DNA of 64,000 nt from Tupaia tana (GCA_026018925.1 JAKSZU010000518.1:26343-90342), one strand, 5' to 3'. Numbered from the stretch's first letter, positions 46,403-57,378 are shown. Notes: a model not told the origin generated them from the letters alone. A program made the numbers and translations.

Positions 46403-49400
46403 GTGGGGTGGGGGTCAGAGGTGACCCTCCCTCAGTGTCCCTTGCTGGCCAGAGGCTTGCAGGTGACGCTATTGCCTGCTGGCAGTCCAGGAAGGTCTGG
46501 GGGAGAAGGAGGGCTAGGTGTTAAAAAGAGAATGCAGGGGGGTCAAGGGAAAAGAAAAGAGAAAAAAAAAAAAAACCCGCCTTAAGGCGATCCTGGCTAC
46601 CTACCTAAAAGGTGGAGTCTGGGGCCTGGGGGTCTGGAAGTGGGGTGGGGGTCAGAGGTGACCCTCACTCAGTGTCCCTTGCTGGCCAGAGGCTTGCAGG
46701 TGACGCTATTGCCTGCTGGCAGTCCAGGAAGATCTGGGGGGAGAAGGAGGGCTAGGTGTTTAAAAAGAGAATGCAGGGGGGTCAAGGGAAAAGAAAAGAG
46801 AAAAAAAATAAAACCCGCCTTAAGGCGATCCTGGCTACCTACCTAGATGGTGGAGTCTGGGGCCTGGGGGTCTGGAAGTGGGGTGGGGGTCAGAGGTGAC
46901 CCTCCCTCAGTGTCCCTTGCTGGCCAGAGGCTTGCAGGTGACGCTATTGCCTGCTGCCAGTCCAGGAAGTTCTGGGGGGAGAAGGAGGGCTAGGTGTTAA
47001 AAAGAGAATGCAGGGGGGTCAAGGGAAAAGAAAAGAGAAAAAAAAAAAAAAACCCGCCTTAAGGCGATCCTGGCTACCTACCTAGAAGGTGGAGTCTGGG
47101 GCCTGGGGGTCTGGAAGTGGCGTGGGGGTCAGAGGTGACCCTCCCTCAGTGTCCCTTGCTGGCTAGAGGCTTGCAGGTGACGCTATTGCCTGCTGGCAGT
47201 CCAGGAAGGTCTGGGGGGAGAAGGAGGGCTATGTGTTAAAAAGAGAATGCAGGGGGTCAAGGGAAAAGAAAAGAGAAAAAAAAAAAAAAACCCGCCATAA
47301 GGCGATCCTGGCTACCTACCTAGAAGGTGGAGTCTGGGGCCTGGGGGTCTGGAAGTGGGGTGGGGGTCAGAGGTGACCCTCCCTCAGTGTCCCTTGCTGT
47401 CCAGAGGCTTGCAGGTGACGCTATTGCCTGCTGGCAGTCCAGGAAGGTCTGGGGGGAGAAGGAGGGCTAGGTGTTAAAAAGAGAATGCAGGGGGGTCAAG
47501 GGAAAAGAAAAGAGAAAAAAAAAAAAAACCCGCATTAAGGCGATCCTGGCTACCTACCTAGAAGGTGGAGTCTGGGGCCTGGGGGTCTGGAAGTGGGGTG
47601 GGGGTCAGAGGTGACCCTCCCTCAGTGTCCCTTGCTGGCCAGAGGCTTGCAGGTGACGCTATTGCCTGCTGGCAGTCCAGGAAGGTCTGGGGGGAGAAGG
47701 AGGGCTAGGTGTTAAAAAGAGAATGCAGGGGGGTCAAGGGAAAAGAAAAGAGAAAAAAAAAAAAAAAACCGGCCTTAAGGCGATCCTGGCTACCTACCTA
47801 GAAGGTGGAGTCTGGGGCCTGGGGGTCTGGAAGTGGGGTGGGGGTCAGAGGTGACCCTCCCTCAGTGTCCCTTGCTGGCCAGAGGCTTGCAGGTGACGCT
47901 ATTGCCTGCTGGCAGTCCAGGAAGGTCTGGGGGGAGAAGGAGGGCTAGGTGTTAAAAAGAGTATGCAGGGGGGTCAAGGGAAAAGAAAAGAGAAAAAAAA
48001 AAAAAAAAAACCTGCCTTAAGGCGATCCTGGCTACCTACCTAGAAGGTGGAGTCTGGGGCCTGGGGGTCTGGAAGTGGGGTGGGGGTCAGAGGTGACCCT
48101 CCCTCAGTGTCCCTTGCTGGCCAGAGACTTGCAGGACACGCTATTGCCTGCTGGCAGTCCAGGAAGGTCTGGGGGGGAGAAGGAGGGCTAGGTGTTAAAA
48201 AGAGAATGCAGGGGGGTCAAGGGAAAAGAAAAGAGAAAAAAAAAAAAACCCGCCTTAAGGCGATCCTGGCTACCTACCTAGAAGGTGGAGTCTGGGGCCT
48301 GGGGGTCTGGAAGTGGGGTGGGGGTCAGAGGTGACCCTCCCTCAGTGTCCCTTGCTGGCCAGAGGCTTGCAGGTGACGCTATTGCCTGCTGGCAGTCCAG
48401 GAAGGTCTGGGGGAGAAGGAGGGCTAGGTGTTAAAAAGAGAATGCAGGGAGGTCAAGGGAAAAGAAAAGAGAAAAAAAAAAAAAAAAACCCGCCTTAAGG
48501 CGATCCTGGCTACCTACCTTAAAGGTGGAGTCTGGGGCCTGGGGGTCTGGAAGTGGGGTGGGGGTCAGAGGTGACCCTCCCTCAGTGTCCCTTGCTGGCC
48601 AGAGGCTTGCAGGTGACGCTATTGCCTGCTGGCAGTCCAGGAAGGTCTGGGGGGAGAAGGAGGGCTAGGTGTTAAAAAGAGAATGCAGGGGGGGTCAAGG
48701 GAAAAGAAAAGAGAAAAAAAAAAAAAAAAAAAACCCGCCTTAAGGCGATCCTGGCTACCTACCTAGATGGTGGAGTCTGGGGCCTGGGGGTCTGGAAGTG
48801 GGGTGGGGGTCAGAGGTGACCCTCCCTCAGTGTCCCTTGCTTGCCAGAGGCTTGCAGGTGACGCTATTTCCTGCTGGCAGTCCAGGAAGGTCTGGGGGGA
48901 GAAGGAGGGCTAGGTGTTAAAAAGAGAATGCAGGGGGGTCAAGGGAAAAGAAAAGAGAAAAAAAAAAAAAAAAACCCGCCTTAAGGCGATCCTGGCTACC
49001 TACCTAGAAGGTGGAGTCTGGGGCCTGGGGGTCTGGAAGTGGGGTGGGGGTCAGAGGTGACCCTCCCTCAGTGTCCCATGCTGGCCAGAGGCTTGCAGGT
49101 GACGCTATTGCCTGCTGGCTGTCCAGGAAGATCTGGGGGGAGAAGGAGGGCTAGGTGTTAAAAAGAGAATGCAGGGGGGTCAAGGGAAAAGAAAAGAGAA
49201 AAAAAAAAAAAAAAACCCGCCTTAAGGCGATCCTGGCTACCTACGTAGAAGGTGGAGTCTGGGGCCTGGGGGTCTGGAAGTGGGGTGGGGGTCAGAGGTG
49301 ACCCTCCCTCAGTGTCCCTTGCTGGCCAGAGGCTTGCAGGTGACGCTATTGCCTGCTGGCCGTCCAGGAAGGTCTGGGGGGAGAAGGAGGGCTAGGTGTT

Positions 49401-50233
49401 AAAAAGAGAATGCAGGGGGGTCAAGGGAAAAGAAAAGAGAAAAAAAAAAAAAACCTGCCTTAAGGCGATCCTGGCTACCTAACTAGAAGGTGGAGTCTGG
49501 GGCCTGGGGGTCTGGAAGTGGGGTGGGGGTCAGAGGTGACCCTCCCTCAGTGTCCCTTGCTGGCCAGAGACTTGCAGGACACGCTATAGCCTGCTGGCAG
49601 TCCAGGAAGGTCTGGGGGGAGAAGGAGGGCTAGGTGTTAAAAAGAGAATGCAGGGGGGTCAAGGGAAAAGAAAAGAGAAAAAAAAAAATAAAAACCCGCC
49701 TTAAGGCGATCCTGGCTACCTACCTAGAAGGTGGAGTCTGGGGCCTGGGGGTCTGGAAGTGGGGTGGGGGTCAGAGGTGACCCTCCCTCAGTGTCCCTTG
49801 CTGGCCAGAGGCTTGCAGGTGACGCTATTGCCTGCTGGCAGTCCAGGAAGGTCTGGGGGGAGAAGGAGGCCTAGGTGTTAAAAAGAGAATGCATGGGTTC
49901 AAGGGAAAAGAAAAGAGAAAAAAAAAAAAAACCCGCCTTAAGGCGATCCTGGCTACCTACCTAGAAGGTGGAGTCTGGGGCCTGGGGGTCTGGAAGTGGG
50001 GTGGGGGTCAGAGGTGACCCTCCCTCAGTGTCCCTTGCTGGCCAGAGGCTTGCAGGTGACGCTATTGCCTGGTGGCAGTCCAGGAAGGTCTGGGCGGAGA
50101 AGGAGGGCTAGGTGTTAAAAAGAGAATGCAGGGGGGTCAAGGGAAAAGAAAAGAGAAAAAAAAAAAAAACCCGCCTTAAGGCGATCTTGGCTACCTACCT
50201 AGAAGGTGGAGTCTGGGGCCTGGGGGTCTGGAA
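46403..50233. repeat. 16-unit higher-order block (3,831 bp), copy 1
   Basis: Ordered markers recur 3,831 bp downstream: ctgccagtcc (46,955), gtggcgtgg (47,117), ggctagaggc (47,161), ctatgtgtt (47,229), a shortened G-run gcagggggtcaagg (47,249), ccgccataagg (47,293), tgctgtccagagg (47,396), cccgcattaagg (47,530), accggcctt (47,768), agagtatgcagg (47,959), gcagggaggtcaagg (48,445), cctagatggtgg (48,764), ttgcttgccagagg (48,838), ctatttcctgc (48,864), cccatgctgg (49,076), ctacgtagaagg (49,242), ggccgtccagg (49,359), taactagaagg (49,481), ggaggcctagg (49,866) and gcatgggttcaagg (49,892). The block ends with a unit carrying cctggtggcag (50,068). Confidence 0.9.
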
Positions 50234-53200
50234 GTGGGGTGGGGGTCAGAGGTGACCCTCCCTCAGTGTCCCTTGCTGGCCAGAGGTTTGCAGGTGACGC
50301 TATTGCCTGCTGGCAGTCCAGGAAGGTCTGGGGGAGAAGGAGGGCTAGGTGTTAAAAAGAGAATGCAGGGGGGTCAAGGGAAAAGAAAAGAGAAAAAAAA
50401 AAAAACCCGCCTTAAGGCGATCCTGGCTACCTACCTAAAAGGTGGAGTCTGGGGCCTGGGGGTCTGGAAGTGGGGTGGGGGTCAGAGGTGACCCTCCCTC
50501 AGTGTCCCTTGCTGGCCAGAGGCTTGCAGGTGACGCTATTGCCTGCTGGCAGTCCAGGAAGGTCTGGGGGGAGAAGGAGGGCTAGGTGTTAAAAAGAGAA
50601 TGCAGGGGGGTCAAGGGAAAAGAAAAGAGAAAAAAAAATAAAACCCGCCTTAAGGCGATCCTGGCTACCTACCTAGAAGGTGGAGTCTGGGGCCTGGGGG
50701 GTCTGGAAGTGGGGTGGGGGTCAGAGGTGACCCTCCCTCAGTGTCCCTTGCTGGCCAGAGGCTTGCAGGTGACGCTATTGCCTGCTGCCAGTCCAGGAAG
50801 TTCTGGGGGGAGAAGGAGGGCTAGGTGTTAAAAAGAGAATGCAGGGGGGTCAAGGGAAAAGAAAAGAGAAAAAAAAAAAAAACCCGCCTTAAGGCGATCC
50901 TGGCTACCTACCTAGAAGGTGGAGTCTGGGGCCTGGGGGTCTGGAAGTGGCGTGGGGGTCAGAGGTGACCCTCCCTCAGTGTCCCTTGCTGGCTAGAGGC
51001 TTGCAGGTGACGCTATTGCCTGCTGGCAGTCCAGGAAGGTCTGGGGGGAGAAGGAGGGCTATGTGTTAAAAAGAGAATGCAGGGGGTCAAGGGAAAAGAA
51101 AAGAGAAAAAAAAAAAAAAACCCGCCATAAGGCGATCCTGGCTACCTACCTAGAAGGTGGAGTCTGGGGCCTGGGGGTCTGGAAGTGGGGTGGGGGTCAG
51201 AGGTGACCCTCCCTCAGTGTCCCTTGCTGTCCAGAGGCTTGCAGGTGACGCTATTGCCTGCTGGCAGTCCAGGAAGGTCTGGGGGGAGAAGGAGGGCTAG
51301 GTGTTAAAAAGAGAATGCAGGGGGGTCAAGGGAAAAGAAAAGAGAAAAAAAAAAAAAAAACCCGCATTAAGGCGATCCTGGCTACCTACCTAGAAGGTGG
51401 AGTCTGGGGCCTGGGGGTCTGGAAGTGGGGTGGGGGTCAGAGGTGACCCTCCCTCAGTGTCCCTTGCTGGCCAGAGGCTTGCAGGTGACGCTATTGCCTG
51501 CTGGCAGTCCAGGAAGGTCTGGGGGAGAAGGAGGGCTAGGTGTTAAAAAGAGAATGCAGGGGGGTCAAGGGAAAAGAAAAGAGAAAAAAAAAAAAAAAAA
51601 ACCGGCCTTAAGGCGATCCTGGCTACCTACCTAGAAGGTGGAGTCTGGGGCCTGGGGGTCTGGAAGTGGGGTGGGGGTCAGAGGTGACCCTCCCTCAGTG
51701 TCCCTTGCTGGCCAGAGGCTTGCAGGTGACGCTATTGCCTGCTGGCAGTCCAGGAAGGTCTGGGGGGAGAAGGAGGGCTAGGTGTTAAAAAGAGTATGCA
51801 GGGGGGTCAAGGGAAAAGAAAAGAGAAAAAAAAAAAAAAAAAAACCTGCCTTAAGGCGATCCTGGCTACCTACCTAGAAGGTGGAGTCTGGGGCCTGGGG
51901 GTCTGGAAGTGGGGTGGGGGTCAGAGGTGACCCTCCCTCAGTGTCCCTTGCTGGCCAGAGACTTGCAGGACACGCTATTGCCTGCTGGCAGTCCAGGAAG
52001 GTCTGGGGGAGAAGGAGGGCTAGGTGTTAAAAAGAGAATGCAGGGGGGTCAAGGGAAAAGAAAAGAGAAAAAAAAAAAACCCGCCTTAAGGCGATCCTGG
52101 CTACCTACCTAGAAGGTGGAGTCTGGGGCCTGGGGGTCTGGAAGTGGGGTGGGGGTCAGAGGTGACCCTCCCTCAGTGTCCCTTGCTGGCCAGAGGCTTG
52201 CAGGTGACGCTATTGCCTGCTGGCAGTCCAGGAAGGTCTGGGGGAGAAGGAGGGCTAGGTGTTAAAAAGAGAATGCAGGGAGGTCAAGGGAAAAGAAAAG
52301 AGAAAAAAAAAAAAAAAAAACCCGCCTTAAGGCGATCCTGGCTACCTACCTTAAAGGTGGAGTCTGGGGCCTGGGGGTCTGGAAGTGGGGTGGGGGTCAG
52401 AGGTGACCCTCCCTCAGTGTCCCTTGCTGGCCAGAGGCTTGCAGGTGACGCTATTGCCTGCTGGCAGTCCAGGAAGGTCTGGGGGGAGAAGGAGGGCTAG
52501 GTGTTAAAAAGAGAATGCAGGGGGGTCAAGGGAAAAGAAAAGAGAAAAAAAAAAAAAAAAAACCCGCCTTAAGGCGATCCTGGCTACCTACCTAGATGGT
52601 GGAGTCTGGGGCCTGGGGGTCTGGAAGTGGGGTGGGGGTCAGAGGTGACCCTCCCTCAGTGTCCCTTGCTTGCCAGAGGCTTGCAGGTGACGCTATTTCC
52701 TGCTGGCAGTCCAGGAAGGTCTGGGGGGAGAAGGAGGGCTAGGTGTTAAAAAGAGAATGCAGGGGGGTCAAGGGAAAAGAAAAGAGAAAAAAAAAAAAAA
52801 CCCGCCTTAAGGCGATCCTGGCTACCTACCTAGAAGGTGGAGTCTGGGGCCTGGGGGTCTGGAAGTGGGGTGGGGGTCAGAGGTGACCCTCCCTCAGTGT
52901 CCCATGCTGGCCAGAGGCTTGCAGGTGACGCTATTGCCTGCTGGCTGTCCAGGAAGATCTGGGGGGAGAAGGAGGGCTAGGTGTTAAAAAGAGAATGCAG
53001 GGGGGTCAAGGGAAAAGAAAAGAGAAAAAAAAAAAAAAAACCCGCCTTAAGGCGATCCTGGCTACCTACGTAGAAGGTGGAGTCTGGGGCCTGGGGGTCT
53101 GGAAGTGGGGTGGGGGTCAGAGGTGACCCTCCCTCAGTGTCCCTTGCTGGCCAGAGGCTTGCAGGTGACGCTATTGCCTGCTGGCCGTCCAGGAAGGTCT

Positions 53201-53818
53201 GGGGGGAGAAGGAGGGCTAGGTGTTAAAAAGAGAATGCAGGGGGGTCAAGGGAAAAGAAAAGAGAAAAAAAAAAAAACCTGCCTTAAGGCGATCCTGGCT
53301 ACCTAACTAGAAGGTGGAGTCTGGGGCCTGGGGGTCTGGAAGTGGCGTGGGGGTCAGAGGTGACCCTCCCTCAGTGTCCCTTGCTGGCCAGAGACTTGCA
53401 GGACACGCTATAGCCTGCTGGCAGTCCAGGAAGGTCTGGGGGGAGAAGGAGGGCTAGGTGTTAAAAAGAGAATGCAGGGGGGTCAAGGGAAAAGAAAAGA
53501 GAAAAAAAAAATAAAAACCCGCCTTAAGGCGATCCTGGCTACCTACCTAGAAGGTGGAGTCTGGGGCCTGGGGGTCTGGAAGTGGGGTGGGGGTCAGAGG
53601 TGACCCTCCCTCAGTGTCCCTTGCTGGCCAGAGGCTTGCAGGTGACGCTATTGCCTGCTGGCAGTCCAGGAAGGTCTGGGGGGAGAAGGAGGCCTAGGTG
53701 TTAAAAAGAGAATGCATGGGTTCAAGGGAAAAGAAAAGAGAAAAAAAAAAAAAACCCGCCTTAAGGCGATCCTGGCTACCTACCTAGAAGGTGGAGTCTG
53801 GGGCCTGGGGGTCTGGAA
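50234..53818. repeat. 15-unit higher-order block (3,585 bp), copy 2
   Basis: Repeats the marker series of 46,403-50,233 in the same order from ctgccagtcc (50,786) to gcatgggttcaagg (53,715), but lacks the last unit of copy 1 (cctggtggcag, gatcttgg). It is one monomer shorter. Private: gtggcgtgg in the unit at 53,343, and one extra G at about 50,700. Confidence 0.9.
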
Positions 53819-56626
53819 GTGGGGTGGGGGTCAGAGGTGACCCTCCCTCAGTGTCCCTTGCTGGCCAGAGGTTTGCAGGTGACGCTATTGCCTGCTGGCA
53901 GTCCAGGAAGGTCTGGGGGAGAAGGAGGGCTAGGTGTTAAAAAGAGAATGCAGGGGGGTCAAGGGAAAAGAAAAGAGAAAAAAAAAAAAACCCGCCTTAA
54001 GGCGATCCTGGCTACCTACCTAAAAGGTGGAGTCTGGGGCCTGGGGGTCTGGAAGTGGGGTGGGGGTCAGAGGTGACCCTCCCTCAGTGTCCCTTGCTGG
54101 CCAGAGGCTTGCAGGTGACGCTATTGCCTGCTGGCAGTCCAGGAAGGTCTGGGGGGAGAAGGAGGGCTAGGTGTTAAAAAGAGAATGCAGGGGGGTCAAG
54201 GGAAAAGAAAAGAGAAAAAAAAAATAAAACCCGCCTTAAGGCGATCCTGGCTACCTACCTAGAAGGTGGAGTCTGGGGCCTGGGGGTCTGGAAGTGGGGT
54301 GGGGGTCAGAGGTGACCCTCCCTCAGTGTCCCTTGCTGGCCAGAGGCTTGCAGGTGACGCTATTGCCTGCTGCCAGTCCAGGAAGTTCTGGGGGGAGAAG
54401 GAGGGCTAGGTGTTAAAAAGAGAATGCAGGGGGGTCAAGGGAAAAGAAAAGAGAAAAAAAAAAAAAAACCCGCCTTAAGGCGATCCTGGCTACCTACCTA
54501 GAAGGTGGAGTCTGGGGCCTGGGGGTCTGGAAGTGGCGTGGGGGTCAGAGGTGACCCTCCCTCAGTGTCCCTTGCTGGCTAGAGGCTTGCAGGTGACGCT
54601 ATTGCCTGCTGGCAGTCCAGGAAGGTCTGGGGGGAGAAGGAGGGCTATGTGTTAAAAAGAGAATGCAGGGGGTCAAGGGAAAAGAAAAGAGAAAAAAAAA
54701 AAAAACCCGCCTTAAGGCGATCCTGGCTACCTACCTAGAAGGTGGAGTCTGGGGCCTGGGGGTCTGGAAGTGGGGTGGGGTTCAGAGGTGACCCTCCCTC
54801 AGTGTCCCTTGCTGTCCAGAGGCTTGCAGGTGACGCTATTGCCTGCTGGCAGTCCAGGAAGGTCTGGGGGGAGAAGGAGGGCTAGGTGTTAAAAAGAGAA
54901 TGCAGGGGGGTCAAGGGAAAAGAAAAGAGAAAAAAAAAAAAAAACCCGCATTAAGGCGATCCTGGCTACCTACCTAGAAGGTGGAGTCTGGGGCCTGGGG
55001 GTCTGGAAGTGGGGTGGGGGTCAGAGGTGACCCTCCCTCAGTGTCCCTTGCTGGCCAGAGGCTTGCAGGTGACGCTATTGCCTGCTGGCAGTCCAGGAAG
55101 GTCTGGGGGGAGAAGGAGGGCTAGGTGTTAAAAAGAGAATGCAGGGGGGTCAAGGGAAAAGAAAAGAGAATAAAAAAAAAAAAAACGGCCTTAAGGCGAT
55201 CCTGGCTACCTACCTAGAAGGTGGAGTCTGGGGCCTGGGGGTCTGGAAGTGGGGTGGGGGTCAGAGGTGACCCTCCCTCAGTGTCCCTTGCTGGCCAGAG
55301 GCTTGCAGGTGACGCTATTGCCTGCTGGCAGTCCAGGAAGGTCTGGGGGGAGAAGGAGGGCTAGGTGTTAAAAAGAGTATGCAGGGGGGTCAAGGGAAAA
55401 GAAAAGAGAAAAAAAAAAAAAAAAAACCTGCCTTAAGGCGATCCTGGCTACCTACCTAGAAGGTGGAGTCTGGGGCCTGGGGGTCTGGAAGTGGGGTGGG
55501 GGTCAGAGGTGACCCTCCCTCAGTGTCCCTTGCTGGCCAGAGACTTGCAGGACACGCTATTGCCTGCTGGCAGTCCAGGAAGGTCTGGGGGGAGAAGGAG
55601 GGCTAGGTGTTAAAAAGAGAATGCAGGGGGGTCAAGGGAAAAGAAAAGAGAAAAAAAAAAAAACCCGCCTTAAGGCGATCCTGGCTACCTACCTAGAAGG
55701 TGGAGTCTGGGGCCTGGGGGTCTGGAAGTGGGGTGGGGGTCAGAGGTGACCCTCCCTCAGTGTCCCTTGCTGGCCAGAGGCTTGCAGGTGACGCTATTGC
55801 CTGCTGGCAGTCCAGGAAGGTCTGGGGGAGAAGGAGGGCTAGGTGTTAAAAAGAGAATGCAGGGAGGTCAAGGGAAAAGAAAAGAGAAAAAAAAAAAAAA
55901 CCCGCCTTAAGGCGATCCTGGCTACCTACCTAAAAGGTGGAGTCTGGGGCCTGGGGGTCTGGAAGTGGGGTGGGGGTCAGAGGTGACCCTCCCTCAGTGT
56001 CCCTTGCTGGCCAGAGGCTTGCAGGTGACGCTATTGCCTGCTGGCAGTCCAGGAAGGTCTGGGGGGAGAAGGAGGGCTAGGTGTTAAAAAGAGAATGCAG
56101 GGGGGTCAAGGGAAAAGAAAAGAGAAAAAAAAAAAAAAACCCGCCTTAAGGCGATCCTGGCTACCTACGTAGATGGTGGAGTCTGGGGCCTGGGGGTCTG
56201 GAAGTGGGGTGGGGGTCAGAGGTGACCCTCCCTCAGTGTCCCTTGCTTGCCAGAGGCTTGCAGGTGACGCTATTGCCTGCTGGCAGTCCAGGAAGGTCTG
56301 GGGGGAGAAGGAGGGCTAGGTGTTAAAAAGAGAATGCAGGGGGGTCAAGGGAAAAGAAAAGAGAAAAAAAAAAAAAAACCCGCCTTAAGGCGATCCTGGC
56401 TACCTACCTAGAAGGTGGAGTCTGGGGCCTGGGGGTCTGGAAGTGGGGTGGGGGTCAGAGGTGACCCTCCCTCAGTGTCCCTTGCTGGCCAGAGGCTTGC
56501 AGGTGACGCTATTGCCTGCTGGCAGTCCAGGAAGGTCTGGGGGGAGAAGGAGGGCTAGGTGTTAAAAAGAGAATGCAGGGGGGGTCAAGGGAAAAGAAAA
56601 GAGAAAAAAAAAAAAAAAAAAAAAAA
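53819..56626. repeat. Higher-order block copy 3, cut short
   Basis: Third copy of the same series at an offset of 3,585 bp: ctgccagtcc (54,370), gtggcgtgg (54,533), ggctagaggc (54,587), tgctgtccagagg (54,822), cccgcattaagg (54,947), aacggcctt (55,185), agagtatgcagg (55,375), gcagggaggtcaagg (55,861), agatggtgg (56,171) and ttgcttgccagagg (56,247). Some markers are reverted to consensus (ccgccttaagg for ccgccataagg, ctattgcctg for ctatttcctg). After about twelve units it ends in a 23-A run at 56,604-56,626 and the scrambled segment. Confidence 0.88.
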
Positions 56627-56964
56627 GTCTGGGGCCTGGGGGTCTGGAAAAGGTGACCCTCCCTCAGTGCCTTAAGGCGATCCTGGCTACCTACCTAGAA
56701 GGTGCGAGTCTGGAGGGGCCTGGGGGTCTGGAAGTGGGGTGGGGGTCAGAGGTGACCCTCCCTCAGTGTCCCTTGCTGGCCAGAGGCTTGCAGGTGACGC
56801 TATTGCCTGCTGGCAGTCCAGGAAGGTGTTAAAAAGGTCTGGGGGGAGAAGGCCTTAAGGCGGGCTAGGTGTTGGAAAAAAGTGTCCCTTGCTGGAGAAT
56901 GCATTGCCTGGGGGTCCAGGAAGGTCAAGGGAAAAGAAAAGAGAAAAGAAAAAAAAAAAAAAAA
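56627..56964. other. Scrambled satellite segment
   Basis: This 338-bp stretch is made of unit fragments in the wrong order. After 23 A it enters at gtctggggcctggggg, skipping the first 40 or so bases of the unit. It jumps from ctggaa to aggtgaccctccctcagtg, back to ccttaaggcgatcc, and runs nearly normally with two small insertions (ggtgCgagtc, ctggAGGggcc) to ccaggaagg. It then goes to tgttaaaaag (56,827), back to gtctggggggagaagg, to a second ccttaaggcg (56,853), to ggctaggtgtt, ggaaaaa, agtgtcccttgctgg (56,881), agaatgca, ttgcctg, ggggtccaggaaggtc, and finally the normal purine tail. Every piece is satellite sequence. Real template switching or an assembly/consensus error are both possible. 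Confidence 0.9.
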
Positions 56965-57205
56965 CCCGCCTTAAGGCGATCCTGGCTACCTACCTAGAAG
57001 GTGGAGTCTGGGGCCTGGGGGTCTGGAAGTGGGGTGGGGGTCAGAGGTGACCCTCCCTCAGTGTCCCTTGCTGGCCAGAGGCTTGCAGGTGACGCTATTG
57101 CCTGCTGGCAGTCCAGGAAGGTCTGGGGGGAGAAGGAGGGCTAGGTGTTAAAAAGAGAATGCAGGGGGGTCAAGGGAAAAGAAAAGAGAAAAAAAAAAAA
57201 AAACC

Positions 57206-57217
57206 CGCCTTAAGGCG
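57206..57217. repeat. 12-bp perfect palindrome at unit start
   Basis: CGCCTTAAGGCG reads the same on both strands, with a CpG at each end and CTTAAG in the centre. It directly follows the A-tract and is present intact in most monomers. In units beginning cctgcc it shrinks to the inner 10 bp. Other point variants (cgcgttaagg, ccgcattaagg, ccgccataagg, cggcttaagg) break symmetry in scattered copies. A dyad next to a rigid A-tract could bind a dimeric protein, but no specific factor is recognised. Confidence 0.85.
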
Positions 57218-57248
57218 ATCCTGGCTACCTACCTAGAAGGTGGAGTCT

Positions 57249-57279
57249 GGGGCCTGGGGGTCTGGAAGTGGGGTGGGGG
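57249..57279 (+). other. G-run cluster, possible G-quadruplex
   Basis: Four runs of four to five G lie within 31 bp, separated by loops of 3, 9 and 1 nt. The 9-nt loop exceeds the usual 7-nt limit for canonical quadruplex motifs but itself contains GG. Two six-G runs later in the unit (57,364-57,369 and 57,403-57,408) could supply further strands. On the complementary strand the ggggtgggggt part reads as a CACCC-type box, as recognised by the Sp/KLF family. Present in nearly all monomers. Confidence 0.5.
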
Positions 57280-57292
57280 TCAGAGGTGACCC
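57277..57292. promoter_or_regulatory. GGGTCA-n4-TGACCC inverted repeat, nuclear-receptor-like
   Basis: GGGTCAGAGGTGACCC has two 6-bp arms in exact inverted order around a 4-bp spacer. Read as a direct repeat, the same bases give GGGTCA-G-AGGTGA, one mismatch from a DR1 element (RGGTCA-N-RGGTCA), the class bound by HNF4 and by RXR heterodimers. The element is conserved in nearly all monomers; scattered breaks include ggtgaacctc, ggtgcacctc, gaagtgacc and gaggtgtccc. The motif is seen directly. Binding by a nuclear receptor is inference from motif similarity only and may be chance. Confidence 0.35.
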
Positions 57293-57365
57293 TCCCTCAG
57301 TGTCCCTTGCTGGCCAGAGGCTTGCAGGTGACGCTATTGCCTGCTGGCAGTCCAGGAAGGTCTGG

Positions 57366-57378
57366 GGGGAGAAGGAGG
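57366..57378 (-). other. Match to the 13-mer PRDM9 hotspot motif
   Basis: GGGGAGAAGGAGG is, on the minus strand, CCTCCTTCTCCCC, which fits the degenerate human recombination-hotspot motif CCNCCNTNNCCNC at every fixed position. The block is intact in most monomers and broken in a minority, for example gtgagaagg near 5,591 and 6,311, gggtagaagg near 9,191 and 14,116, and ggaaggctagg at 28,341, 31,204 and 32,399. The motif is permissive for purine-rich DNA and the species is unknown, so meaning is uncertain. Confidence 0.4.

Noticed and set aside
52144-52500. Longer open frames (118 codons here; 126 codons at 61,690-62,070) as a possible repeat protein
   Set aside because: The extra length results from A-tract lengths and small indels that happen to keep two units in frame. 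Sister copies at the same higher-order position are not open.
57232-57250. CTCF-like site around ctagaaggtggag
   Set aside because: I count about ten of fourteen positions matching the core motif, with mismatches at important positions including the C after GG. Too weak to annotate, although macrosatellites such as DXZ4 do bind CTCF.
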